DNA from: Selaginella moellendorffii | Lineage: Eukaryota > Streptophyta > Lycopodiopsida > Selaginellales > Selaginellaceae | Assembly (NCBI RefSeq): GCF_000143415.4 | Contig: NW_003314263.1 | Coordinates: 223,114 to 287,113 of the forward strand | DNA: 64,000 nucleotides | Reading direction: 5' to 3' | Shown: piece by piece, positions 37,718 through 46,500 of the stretch | Numbering within the stretch: the first letter of the stretch is position 1 | Layout: the number at the start of each line of letters is the position of its first letter | Translations under genes and position numbers: made by a program | Notes under the pieces: generated by a model | The model's input: the letters and a program-made list of their open reading frames with translations, nothing else | What the model was told of the DNA's origin: nothing | Databases searched by the model: none

Positions 37718-38365
37718 TCAAGAACGAGTGGAACGAGGATGTGAACGAGAACGAGGAGGAGGATGAGATGAGCGGCGAGGGATGGGAGATGGAGAAAAAG
37801 AATGAGGACTGGGACGAGAAGGATAGCGGCGGTGGAAGTCCTGAACAAGGTCAGGAGAATGAATCAGGTTGTCCGCAGGTTCCCAAGTGCGTTCCTCAGG
37901 TCCGTAACCCTTCCAGTCCACCAGATAGTAGAGTTTAGACCGTGAAATCTTGGAATCAAGGATGTCCTGAACCTCGTACTCAGACCCATCCTCGAGCTGC
38001 ACTGGTGGAGGCGGAGGAATGACCCGATTTGGAATAGGACTGGGAATATAAGGCTCAAGGAGAGAGGAGTGAAAAACGGGGTGAATTTGATATGAGGAGG
38101 GAAGTGCAAGGCAATAAGTGACGGGATTAATGATGGCAGTGATAGGAAAAGGATCGAGGCGTTTGAAATCGAGTTTTGGACAGGGCCTGGTGGTGGAGAT
38201 ATTTCGCCTGAGGAGCCAGACTTTATCCCCAATATTGTAAGGGGGACAATCCTGACGATGGACATTGGCAAATGTTTTGTGAGATTCCTGAGCACGATGG
38301 AGGTGGAAGGAGATGGAGTTGTGGATTTCCTGGAGGTTGGAGATAAATGCCTCAGAGTGGGGATT
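37718..38365 (-). pseudogene. Chromovirus integrase C-terminus and chromodomain
   Basis: Begins with the GDKVWLLRRNI (GPY/F-like) region near 38250 and VFHSSLLEPY, then the chromodomain EYEVQDILDSKISRSKLYYLVDWKGYGPEERTWEPADNL (about 37985-37870), followed by a basic Ser/Pro/His/Arg tail. The aromatic-cage positions (Y, W, and the WEP tryptophan) are mostly present. Chromodomains of this type steer integration to methylated-histone chromatin. Confidence 0.92.
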
Positions 38366-39136
38366 TTAACGAGAGGATTCAGATGGAGAAGGAAGTGAGA
38401 GATTGAATCGGGGATTTCGGCCAGAGTTCGCAAAGAAGGGGGAAACTCGAAGAGAGGAGTGAACAGAGTTGTTATAGGAGAACTCAGCAAGGGGAAGGAT
38501 ATCGAACCAGTTATCCTGATGATAGTTGATGAAGCACCTCAAGAATTGTTCCAATGTCTGAATCGTTCGCTCGGACTGTCCATCAGTTTGAGGATGATAT
38601 GCCGAAGAGAGGTTGGCCTTCACTCCAAGCAGCTACGAAAACCGTTGGCAGAAATGAGAGATGAACTGAGGCCCCCGATCCGAAACCACATCTGTAGGAA
38701 TCCCATGAAGTCGGAAAATTTCCCTGAATACCAGTTTTGCCATGTCCTCACCCGAAAATTCCTTGGTACACGGCAAGAAGTGCACCATCTTTGTGAAGCG
38801 ATCCACCACGACTAAAATACTGTTGAAGCCTCTAGAACTCGGAAGATCACTCAAGAAATCCATGGAGATGGATTCCTAAGGACCTGAAGGGACCGGGAGG
38901 GAACGAAGCAAACCTGAAGGAAGGTGGCGAGGTACCTTATTCTGGGCACAAGTGTCACAGGAGGTAACAAAAGCTTTGATGTAGTCATCCATGTGAGGCC
39001 ACCAAAAGTCCCGTGCAACTAGCTCATAGGTTTTCGCAATGCCGAAATGACCAGCAGTCGGGCTATCGTGGCACGCCATCAGGACCAACCTTCGAGCATC
39101 ACCTTCAGGAACGTAAAGCTGCTCCCCACAGTACAA
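38366..39136 (-). pseudogene. Chromovirus integrase (zinc and catalytic domains)
   Basis: The HHCC zinc domain has H-x-(n)-H then CDTCAQNK (near 38950). The core shows SILVVVDRFTKMVHF, VSDRGPQF (Asp) and SSAYHPQTDGQSERTIQTLEQFLR (Glu region). TAG stops at 38876 and 38633 and a TAA at 38366 interrupt one frame. Confidence 0.92.
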
Positions 39137-39166
39137 TAAGCCATCTAAGAACTCGAACTCGTCAAA

Positions 39167-39838
39167 TCACTGGCAGTCGGGAGTCACTGGGTGTCCAGCC
39201 TGAAGATGGGTGAAAATATCGCTGGTGAGGTCATCGGATTGGAAATCATTTCTGATTGCATCCATCAAGGAGGAGTCCTGAGGGGCCAGGGAAATTGCCA
39301 TAACTTGAAGCCGATCAGGACCGAGGATAACTTGATCCTGTTGATCGAAGGCAGGATTACCAGGCCTGAGATTGAGATAGGAGCGCCTTGAAAGAGCATC
39401 AGGAAGGCCTTGAAGCTTTCCAGGTTTGTACTTGATAACAAAGTCAAACCGACTCAGGAATTGTGCCCACCTTGCTTGACGACGGCTCAAAACTCGGGAA
39501 GTGGCAAAGTACTCGAGATTTTTGTGATCCGTCCAGACTATTGTTTGATGGTCCGCCCCCTCCAAGAAACGGCGCCACTCTCCAAAGGAATCCACGATGG
39601 CAAGGAGCTCCTTGTCGTGGATTTCGTAATTGATCTCTGCAGGCTGGAATTTTCGAGAATGGAAAGCGACCAGATGAAGTTCGTGATCCGCTCCGAGTTG
39701 AGACAGCACAGCACCAAGGGCAAAGTCGGAGGCGTCAGCCTCGATGAAGAAAGGTTGTGAGGAATCAGCATGGATCAAGACGGGAGCAGAATTGAAGGCC
39801 GCCTTGAGTGTGTCGAAGGCCTGCTGGGCAGCAGCAGA
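39167..39838 (-). pseudogene. Chromovirus RNase H
   Basis: Reads FIEADASDFALGAVLSQ (first Asp), YEIHDKELLAIV (Glu), and VWTDHKNLEYF (second Asp), then the connecting FDFVIKYKPGKLQGLPDALSRR typical of Ty3/gypsy. It ends at TGA 39167. Confidence 0.92.
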
Positions 39839-40813
39839 CTAAGAGAAGGGAACATCCTTGCGAGTGAGATGCGTGAGAGGAAGGACAATGTCAGAGTAGT
39901 GATCAATGAATTTGCGGTAGAAGCTGGCGAAGCCAAGGAAAACCTGAACGTCCGACATTGATTGTGGAGGCTCCCATTCGAGAATAGTCTTGACTTTGGC
40001 AGGATCCATCGTGATACCCTCAGGAGTGACAATGTACCCAAGGAACTCCACAGACTGCTGACCAAACGAGCATTTCTCAAGCTTCGCGTATAGGCCGTGT
40101 TCTCGCAGCTTCGCTAGCACCTTGCGTACATGTTCGTCATGCTCCTCCTGAGTTTTTGAGTAGATGAGGATGTCATCGAGGTAGACGATCACCATCTGAT
40201 CAAGAAACTCCCGAAAGACGTCGTTCGCCATGTGTTGGAAAACTGCTGGAGCATTTGTCAAGCCAAATGGCATGACAGTGTACTCGAAGTGGCCATAGCG
40301 GGTTCGGAACGCAGTCTTCCATTCATTACCAGGCCGGATCCGGATCAGGTTGTATGCTCCACGAAGGTCGATCTTGGTGAAGAAGCGGGCACCGCCGAGG
40401 CGTTCCAACAGGTCCGAGATCAGGGGCAGCGGATAACGGTTTCGAATAGTCACCTTGTTCAAACCTTGGTAGTCGATGACTAGCCGCAAGCTCCCATCCT
40501 TCTTCTTGACAAAGAAGATAGGTGCTTCAGCCGGGGACTGCGAATGCTGAATGTAGCCTGAGGCAAGGTTCTCATCCACGTACTCTTTGAGGGCCTTAAG
40601 CTCGGACGGGGATAACCCGTAGATAGGCCCCCACGGAGGTGACGCTCCTTCCTGTAAATCAATGGGACAATCATAAGGCCGATGAACAGGTAGTACACTA
40701 GCTTTTTTCTTGTCAAACACATCCCCAAAATCATGATACTTCTCAGGAAGACTGACAGGAGAAACATGCAAAGCAAAAAGGAAAAAAGGTTCTTCATGAA
40801 GGAGTTCTTTCAT
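39839..40813 (-). pseudogene. Chromovirus reverse transcriptase
   Basis: 324 codons open with all RT landmarks: LVIDYQGLNKVTIRNRYPLP, FFTKIDLRGAYNLIRI (first catalytic Asp), YTVMPFGLTNAP, and VIVYLDDILIYS (YLDD box intact), then FLGYIV. It ends at a TAG (39839) in front of the RNase H. It is the least damaged domain of the element. Confidence 0.93.
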
Positions 40814-41005
40814 AGTGATTGTGGAGATAGGAGGAGGCGTACGACTAAATGGAATGATGAGACGAGGATACAGTCCAGTGTAAGATGGAAGAGAGGAAAA
40901 AAAAGAGGGTGAAAACTTTGTATAGTCAGGAACAGAACCCCGATTCCTTATTCGGACTCGATGAACAGCAGGGGAAGCCGTGGGAGAGATGAGCTGTAAT
41001 TCCTT

Positions 41006-41524
41006 CTAACAGATCTGAGGCTGATGTAGTTGGAACCAAGGAAGACCGAGCACCACAGAGGAGGACTTGCTGTTGATGATGTTGAAGGCGATATCGGTGA
41101 CGGTGGACCCGATGTGTACTCGAACGGGCAATGTTTCCCTAAGTCCAGAAGATGGAGACACAAAATGCCCGCCAATGCCTTCAACCCTCAAATCCCGTAT
41201 GGTAGGAGAAAGAAGAACGTGATGTCGGGCAGCAAAGTCCGTGTCCATGAAGCAGGAAGTTGCACCTGAGTCCAGTAGCGCCAGAGCCTTGAGTCTTGAT
41301 TGTCCGGTGAAAGAAAGGAGACATGGGACACGGAAGTTGCGGGAATTGGTGGTGGCTTTGATGAAAGGTGGTGAGGATCTTGATAAAGAAGAAAAGTGAT
41401 TTTTATTCGGGGAGTCCAAACAGACAGCTCCTACTCTGTTTGGACAGGGTCGTTTCCCGACTACAATAGAGGTGGACTTTGAGGCAGAGTGAACTCGAGC
41501 AGTTGGGGAGGCTTCTTGGGACAT
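41006..41524 (-). pseudogene. Chromovirus protease (retropepsin)
   Basis: Active-site motif LLDSGATSCFMD near 41250, followed by the second retropepsin landmark VVLGLPWF near 41040. It begins in the -1 frame relative to gag. A TAG at 41006 separates it from RT in the same frame. Confidence 0.88.
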
Positions 41525-41643
41525 ACAGCTGCTTTGTGATTAGGATCAGCACAATAGAGGCAAAGATTATGAGATATTCGACGTTGCTTCTCAGTAGGAC
41601 TCAACTTCCTTCTAATGAGTCGGGGAGTACCAAAAATATCCAT
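41461..41643 (-). pseudogene. Chromovirus gag C-terminus with CCHC zinc knuckle
   Basis: Contains CLYCADPNHKAAVC (C-x2-C-x4-H-x4-C), the nucleocapsid knuckle. It ends at a TAG at 41461, overlapping the protease frame by about 60 bases in the -1 frame, which is typical of a gag-pol junction. Confidence 0.88.
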
Positions 41644-41689
41644 CGGAACCGGAGCAGTAGGTTCAGGAGTATGCCCCGAAGACTCAAGC

Positions 41690-42437
41690 TAGGATTCCTG
41701 AGTCTGGGACGGAAAAACAGCGGTGCGGCGATTTTCCTAACGATGTTCAAAGAGACGATTGTCACATCGAACAACTTTGTTGATGGCGTCCGACAGGTCC
41801 TTGGGATCCTCCATGGTGAGCAACAAATCCTTGACACCATTGTTGAGGCCGAAACGAAATTGGTCAATCAGGGCCCGCTCATCCCACTGAGTGTCCAAAG
41901 CAAAGAGTTGGAACTCTGTAGTGTAGATCGAGGCAGGACGAGACCCCTGAGAGAGACGTCTCATCTTTGTGGTAGCAGCCCGAACCCGATCCATCTCGCC
42001 AAAACATGCTTCGAGCTTCTCTTTGAACAATTGAAGATCTATCAGCTCCGGAACCACGACCCCTTTCATGCTCTTCTCCAGAAGAGGAGAAAACCATGAC
42101 AAGGCTGCACCTTCGAGCAACATCCCAATCGCGCCGATTTGAGACTCGGGAGTGGGGTACTGCCGATGTTGAAGTGTGAAGATCAACTCCATCTGGTTCA
42201 GGAATCCGCAAAGCTCCGAACGCTTGCCTGAAAATTTGCCGGGAAACTCACCTTCGGTTCAGGAACTTTGCTGGATCCTTGAGCCGAAAGTGAAGCAAGT
42301 TCCTGCTGCATGCAAAGAAGGGTCGCCTTCAACTCGGTATTCTCAGACTGGATTTTTGCAAGGACTTCAGCAAAGAAATCAGGATGACTTGGAGACTCCA
42401 TTGGCAAGGGGGAAAAAAGGCAAAGGTAATCAAACAA
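41690..42437 (-). pseudogene. Chromovirus gag (capsid part)
   Basis: Reads from a Met-rich N-terminus with a coiled-coil stretch (AEVLAKIQSENTELKATLLCMQQELASL) into the Ty3-type capsid: FLNQMELIF, GAIGMLLEGAALSWFSPLLE and a FGEMDRVRAATTKMRRLSQGSR stretch. A frame change near 42255-42270 splits it. TAG stops occur at 41737 and 41689. In active elements gag makes the virus-like particle in which reverse transcription occurs. Probable start is 42398 or 42437. Confidence 0.85.
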
Positions 42438-42469
42438 TCAAAACGAGCTAAATAAAAAAACGAAAAAAA

Positions 42470-42482
42470 CACAATCTGAATC
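42470..42482 (-). other. Putative self-priming site of the chromovirus
   Basis: On the minus strand, four bases after the 5' LTR, GATTCAGATTGTG is the exact 13-base complement of CACAATCTGAATC at 42592-42580, the predicted first bases of the element RNA. No match to the 3' end of a tRNA-Met type PBS is seen. This arrangement is that of Tf1/sushi-type self-priming. Confidence 0.75.
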
Positions 42483-42486
42483 AAAC

Positions 42487-42860
42487 TGTCAAGACCCCCG
42501 ACAAGATCAAGACTGGAAAATGCAAAAAGACAAAGAGAAAAAGCTAGTGGAAACAAAGAAGAGGCCTTAAACTAGCGTTGATTCAGATTGTGGAGAAATG
42601 GAACAAGGTTAACCTATATATACTATAGGTTGACGAAGTTCCACCACTCTTGGATCGAGGACGGCCTAAATATAGCTGAGGTCGAGGAGGCGCCACATCA
42701 TCATCAAGAATATGGCTCGAGACTCAGGAATTGGGAAGTGTCTCGAGAGTCAAGAATGTGGTCTGCAGGTCAGGAATCCGGCGAGAGTCAGGAATGTGGT
42801 CTGCAGGTTAGGAATCCAGCGAGAGTTAGGAATGTGGCAAGAATTGGGGGATTCCTGACA
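42487..42860 (-). repeat. 5' LTR of the chromovirus
   Basis: 374 bp, TG...CA. On the minus strand a TATA box (TATATATA, about 42614-42622) is followed about 28-30 bases later by CACAATCTGAATC (42592-42580), the likely start of the RNA. A small internal tandem repeat ('gagagtcaggaatgtggtctgcaggt') makes it 12 bp longer than its partner. Confidence 0.95.
42614..42622 (-). promoter_or_regulatory. TATA box of the chromovirus 5' LTR
   Basis: On the minus strand TATATATA sits about 28-30 bases upstream of 42592, the standard plant TATA-to-start distance. An identical box is in the 3' LTR. Confidence 0.7.
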
Positions 42861-42865
42861 GTCTA

Positions 42866-43270
42866 TATAAATTCATTATGGAAAGGGTTTAAAATTTATG
42901 AAGAATAAATAGAGCCAAAATAAGGAAAAAGAGATGATTCATCCAGTCAAACAGCCTCTAATTAGACTGAAGTAATTTAATTTATTTCAATAAGTAAGAA
43001 ACATAAGTAATTTATATTTTTTACATCTTTAAGTGAAAAGTTATAAATCACACATAATTATGATGTTAATTTGATAATTTTAAGATTCTAATATCAAGTT
43101 ACCATCCAAGATAATATTTTATCCTTTTAATAGTTTATTCATAAAAGTAAATCACATGAGAAATTCTTAAATTAGTCAATAAATTTTATTGTCAAATATC
43201 AAATATAACTCATTACTGATTTAACATTTATAATTTTCTATTATTTAATACTTATACTTAATACTTATAG
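42866..43270. other. AT-rich spacer
   Basis: No feature recognised; probably the 3' flank of the lectin gene. Confidence 0.5.
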
Positions 43271-44134
43271 TTAACAAATTTTACCACTTGACCATGTTAG
43301 TATATTTGGTTTTCCATCCTTATAAATTTCTAAATTACAATTTGTTTTAATATGGAATATTGATAGCATAACACATTTGTATTTTCTACAATAAGTTTTA
43401 CTTGACCAGTAATTATTTGTATCAAAGGCTCCATATAAAACAAGATTACCATCCTCTTGCATTCTTAAGTTACAATCAAAGCTTTTCCCATATGTTTTTG
43501 TACTCCAGAAAGCATTTTTAGCAATATAAAATACAGTATTACAATCATATTGCATTATTAGTATAAATCCTTTTGAATAATCAATTAATTCTTCCCCAAC
43601 TTTTAATGTTGCTAATGGCATATTCTTATACCCACTTATAAGTCTAGTATTTAATGGATTACAAGCATATGGAATTGTATTTTGTGTTGATACTTCAATA
43701 TTAGATGGAGATTTTGGAAAAAAACCTCTTATACTATACAATAAACCAAATACTCCCACTTCTGGATCAACAATAACCGTTAAAAAATGAGCTGCATTAT
43801 TTCTCATAATTAAAGGAATAATTTCTCCAGTAGCTCTTGTAAGCACATCTACTACTCTATCATTTTCAATGAGCTGCCTACCATCAGAATTAACACCACA
43901 GTTTACAAAACTTGAAAATATAAAAATATTTAAATCAAAAATTGTACTTCTCATTCCAAAGGGCATAGTAGGAGTAGAGTTTATTGGTGTATGTTCACCT
44001 GAAGGAAGTGCAATTCCTATAAAATTTATAAAAGCATTAATGACAAGAAGGGGGTTTATATTAAGTACTTGTAGAGCTCCTGCATATCCAAAATATTCAA
44101 CATGGTACATGATGCTTAAATGTTTTATAATCAA
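43271..44134 (-). CDS. B-lectin (GNA-type mannose-binding) domain protein with an unrecognised N-terminal half
   Basis: Intronless, 287 residues, in AT-rich sequence unlike the other genes here. The C-terminal 110 residues form a bulb-type lectin domain: two QxDxNxVxY mannose-binding motifs are intact (MQYDCNTVFY and MQEDGNLVLY), each followed by a WSTKT or WSSKT strand, and a third repeat ends ILTWSSGKIC. The N-terminal 170 residues (ALQVLNINPLLVINAFINFIGIALPSGEHT ... DPEVGVFGLLYSI) are not a family I know. There is no obvious signal peptide, so the lectin may be cytosolic. An in-frame Met at 44110 is an alternative start. A decayed copy lies at 48065-48560. The low GC and absence of introns would fit a transposon-carried or transferred gene, but that is inference. 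Confidence 0.75.
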   Translation of the reverse strand: MIIKHLSIMYHVEYFGYAGALQVLNINPLLVINAFINFIGIALPSGEHTPINSTPTMPFGMRSTIFDLNIFIFSSFVNCGVNSDGRQLIENDRVVDVLTRATGEIIPLIMRNNAAHFLTVIVDPEVGVFGLLYSIRGFFPKSPSNIEVSTQNTIPYACNPLNTRLISGYKNMPLATLKVGEELIDYSKGFILIMQYDCNTVFYIAKNAFWSTKTYGKSFDCNLRMQEDGNLVLYGAFDTNNYWSSKTYCRKYKCVMLSIFHIKTNCNLEIYKDGKPNILTWSSGKIC

Positions 44135-44644
44135 CTTTTAAACATTTTATAAGGTCTTTGACTTAAATTTATGTTTTTTTATATTATTTAAATAAAAACT
44201 TAGTTAATGCAATCTAGACTATGTTTTTTTGGCAAGGTATGCTTCACTTTATTTATAATGTATTTAAATGAATATTTTATAAAGCTAGCTAGAACATAGC
44301 TTGGACTAGGATAGCTGATCAATATATTAAATCTCTCTAGAGCTCCAAAATATTCAATGCATTACTTAAACTCCAAATGTCAAGCATAGCTTATACGATT
44401 AAGACTATGAGCTATACTGAAGTTCAATACTTGGATATGCTTGCAACACTCTTTTCTGAATTGCCATGTCTGCCCTACATGTGGATTGCGCTCATGCTAA
44501 CTATTTGGATTCAAAAAGACTACTTTTCAGCCGTTCTCATCTGGAAGCGCATATTTGACTCCATAGCCTTTAGAAACTAGAAAGCTAGGAAAATCATGCT
44601 ATAGTCACTTCTGGTTTGACGTGGTACTTGTGGCTTCCATTTAG
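44135..44644. other. AT-rich spacer and duplicated upstream region of the thaumatin-like gene
   Basis: The part after about 44590 ('atcatgctatagtcactt...gtacttgtggcttcc') repeats 49030-49165, the promoter side of the thaumatin-like gene. Confidence 0.55.
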
Positions 44645-44676
44645 ATGGCTCAAAGTCGTCTTGTGCGCTAGTAACC
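44645..44676 (+). pseudogene. Start of a second thaumatin-like copy running into the assembly gap
   Basis: 'atggctcaaagtcgtcttgtg' duplicates the first codons of the thaumatin-like gene at 49169, then hits TAG (44669-44671) because of an inserted or shifted base before the run of N. The rest of the copy is hidden by the gap or was never assembled. Confidence 0.65.
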
Positions 44677-44776
44677 NNNNNNNNNNNNNNNNNNNNNNNN
44701 NNNNNNNNNNNNNNNNNNNNNNNNNNNNNNNNNNNNNNNNNNNNNNNNNNNNNNNNNNNNNNNNNNNNNNNNNNNN
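44677..44776. other. Assembly gap (100 N)
   Basis: Exactly 100 N, the conventional placeholder for a gap of unknown size. The flanks include duplicated sequence, so collapse of a repeat is possible. Confidence 0.99.
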
Positions 44777-45471
44777 GAGATATTTTTTCTTCACTTAGTC
44801 ACATCACCACATCTTTGACCACTTGGAGGGGTTTTGCTCACCACCTCCATAAATTTTATTCTTGACTTGGGACATGTTAATCCCATGAATGGCATCTATA
44901 CTACTTATCCTTTGCACTTGGTCCATGTGCTTTATATATTCAATCCCATGGTTGACACCCAAAAATATCACTGACATATCATTCTATTACACTAAAGCTA
45001 TACCCATTCACCTTTATCATTTCAGTGGTCTAAAACTATTTGCATCATAATCCCATCTCTCAAAGATTGGGTTATTTGTCCATGAGTGGTCATCCCATGA
45101 CCACACCTTAGCATCCTTACTTGAAGACATGGGAAACACCATTCCCCAATGTCCCTTCTTTAGTTCCCACCAAGTCCCCATCCACAGCCGTGTCCACAAA
45201 CATTGCTATTGAGTCAAGGCCTGACCACTAAGTCCCATTGACCTTTAGGACTTCTTCACCATATGATTATATCCTTAGTCACTACACAAAAGGATTATTC
45301 CTCTTTCTTTCCATAGTTCAGGAATTTAGAATGATATTTTGAAACACCGTGGCCTTATGCAAGTTTCATAGGTACTCTTCCCACCTTCCACCTTTGGGTG
45401 ATTTAGCCATGTGGCTAGAGCGAGATTTTGATGAGTCACACTAGCTATTGAAGTAAGTAGTGCCACCCACA
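44777..45471. other. Retroelement-like debris
   Basis: No clear domain. The composition and phrases such as 'ccacctccataaattttattcttgacttgggacatg' look like decayed internal retrotransposon sequence. It directly precedes the Cassandra-like solo LTR. Confidence 0.4.
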
Positions 45472-45665
45472 TGTAAGCAACCAAAGAGAACGACTTGAGA
45501 GACGATCCATGGGGTTCAAATATAGAGGGAAAGGGCCCATGAACAAGAGTGCACCCCCTTTTCCAAACGGTTAAGGGTCTTGGGATATTTGGAGTTAAGC
45601 ATCCTTGGGTTTGAATAGTACTGGGCTGGGTGACCTCCCGGGAAGTCCAAACTCAGGAGCTTACA
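45472..45665 (+). mobile_element. Solo LTR of the Cassandra-like family with a perfect target-site duplication
   Basis: 194 bp beginning TGTAAGC and ending GCTTACA (7-bp terminal inverted repeats), flanked by the 5-bp duplication CCACA (45467-45471 and 45666-45670). Bases 45591-45648 closely follow the 5S rRNA internal control region: AGTTAAGC...CTTGGG (box A), AATAGTACTGGGCTGGG (intermediate element) and GGGTGACCTCCCGGGAAGTCC (box C). It aligns with the LTRs of the element at 9358-9979. It inserted into the dispersed repeat module whose other copy (4030) lacks it. Confidence 0.92.
45591..45648 (+). promoter_or_regulatory. 5S rRNA-derived pol III internal promoter inside the LTR
   Basis: Box A, intermediate element and box C of plant 5S rRNA genes are recognisable in the right order and spacing. 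The 5' third of 5S rRNA is not clearly retained. Confidence 0.85.
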
Positions 45666-45679
45666 CCACACTTGGATTA

Positions 45680-46500
45680 GGAGCATTAACCATTCGATCT
45701 CCTAGGGGAGCTAAAACCGGCTCTTGAACACTTCACCAAGTTACCTTGCTTGTTTGTCCATATTCACTTTAGCCTTGTACTACTTAATGGATATATCATC
45801 ATTTAACACATGAGTATAGCCTTCCATAGTCACACTAGCCTTTCCTGGCTAAATTGGCTCCACTAGAATCCTCCCCCTGCTATACTTTTAGAGCTCACCA
45901 AACCCCTCAGGGTTTGAGAGGTGAACGCTTTGGGCTTTTACCCTCAGACTCAAACTTGGACTTGGACTTAGACTCAAATTCAGACTTGGACTCGGTCTCG
46001 GTCTCGGTTTTAGTCTCGGTTTCAACCTTGGTCTCGGTCTTGACCTCAGACTCCATCTCATGTCCATCTCAGACTCAACCTCATACTCCATCTCGGGTCC
46101 ATCTTGAACTCCACCTCAGACTCCATCTTGAACTCTTTCTCAGATGCATCTTGGACTCCTCGGACTCCATCTCGGGTTCATCTTGGACTCTATCTCGGAC
46201 TCCATCTCGGACTCCATCTCGAACTTTGTTTTGGGTTCATCTCAGACTCCATTTCGACACTTTTATGTGTCATGTGTTGGTCCTCTTATGCCCCTTTTCT
46301 TAGAGACTCACTTATTGCTTGCTTTATACTTGTTTTTTGAGTATTTCATTGGGAGTTCCACTCCCACTCTTAACTATCCAAGTCAGAACTTTTAGTCCAA
46401 ACATGTTACACTCATTTGGCTTCTGCTTCGGCCACTATCACGTGGCACTCTTTTAGCTCCACTTTGGGGCTTAGGGATTTGTGTCTTACAACTCCACCAC
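45680..46500. repeat. Dispersed repeat module, copy 2, with CT-rich minisatellite
   Basis: Second copy of the module at 4030-4780: 'ggattaggagcattaaccattcgatctcctaggggagcta' start, then 'gggcttttaccc', then a degenerate 6/12-bp tandem array (about 45945-46250, best unit near 'gactccatctcg' repeated perfectly at 46196-46220). The flank has 'gttccactcccactctt' and 'ccactttggggcttaggga'. The array is longer than in copy 1. It is open in more than one frame but is unlikely to be coding. Confidence 0.65.

Larger units (their letters stand above)
37345..42860 (-). mobile_element. Structurally complete Ty3/gypsy chromovirus
   Basis: 5516 bp flanked by a perfect 5-bp TSD GTCTA (37340-37344 and 42861-42865). 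The LTRs (37345-37706 and 42487-42860) have TGTCA...TGACA ends. Minus-strand gene order is gag, CCHC knuckle, protease, RT, RNase H, integrase, chromodomain, which is the chromovirus layout. Protease, RT, RNase H, integrase and chromodomain lie in one reading frame interrupted by six in-frame stops (41006, 39839, 39167, 38876, 38633, 38366), all one transition from a sense codon. gag has two stops (41737, 41689) and one frameshift near 42260. No deletions are apparent, and the LTR halves differ by a few percent, mainly transitions, so it is a fairly young inactive copy. The primer site looks self-complementary rather than tRNA-derived. Confidence 0.95.

Noticed and set aside
45854-46303. Ser/Asp/Leu-rich protein from the CT-rich array
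   Set aside because: Encoded wholly by the minisatellite and open in several frames; no domain.
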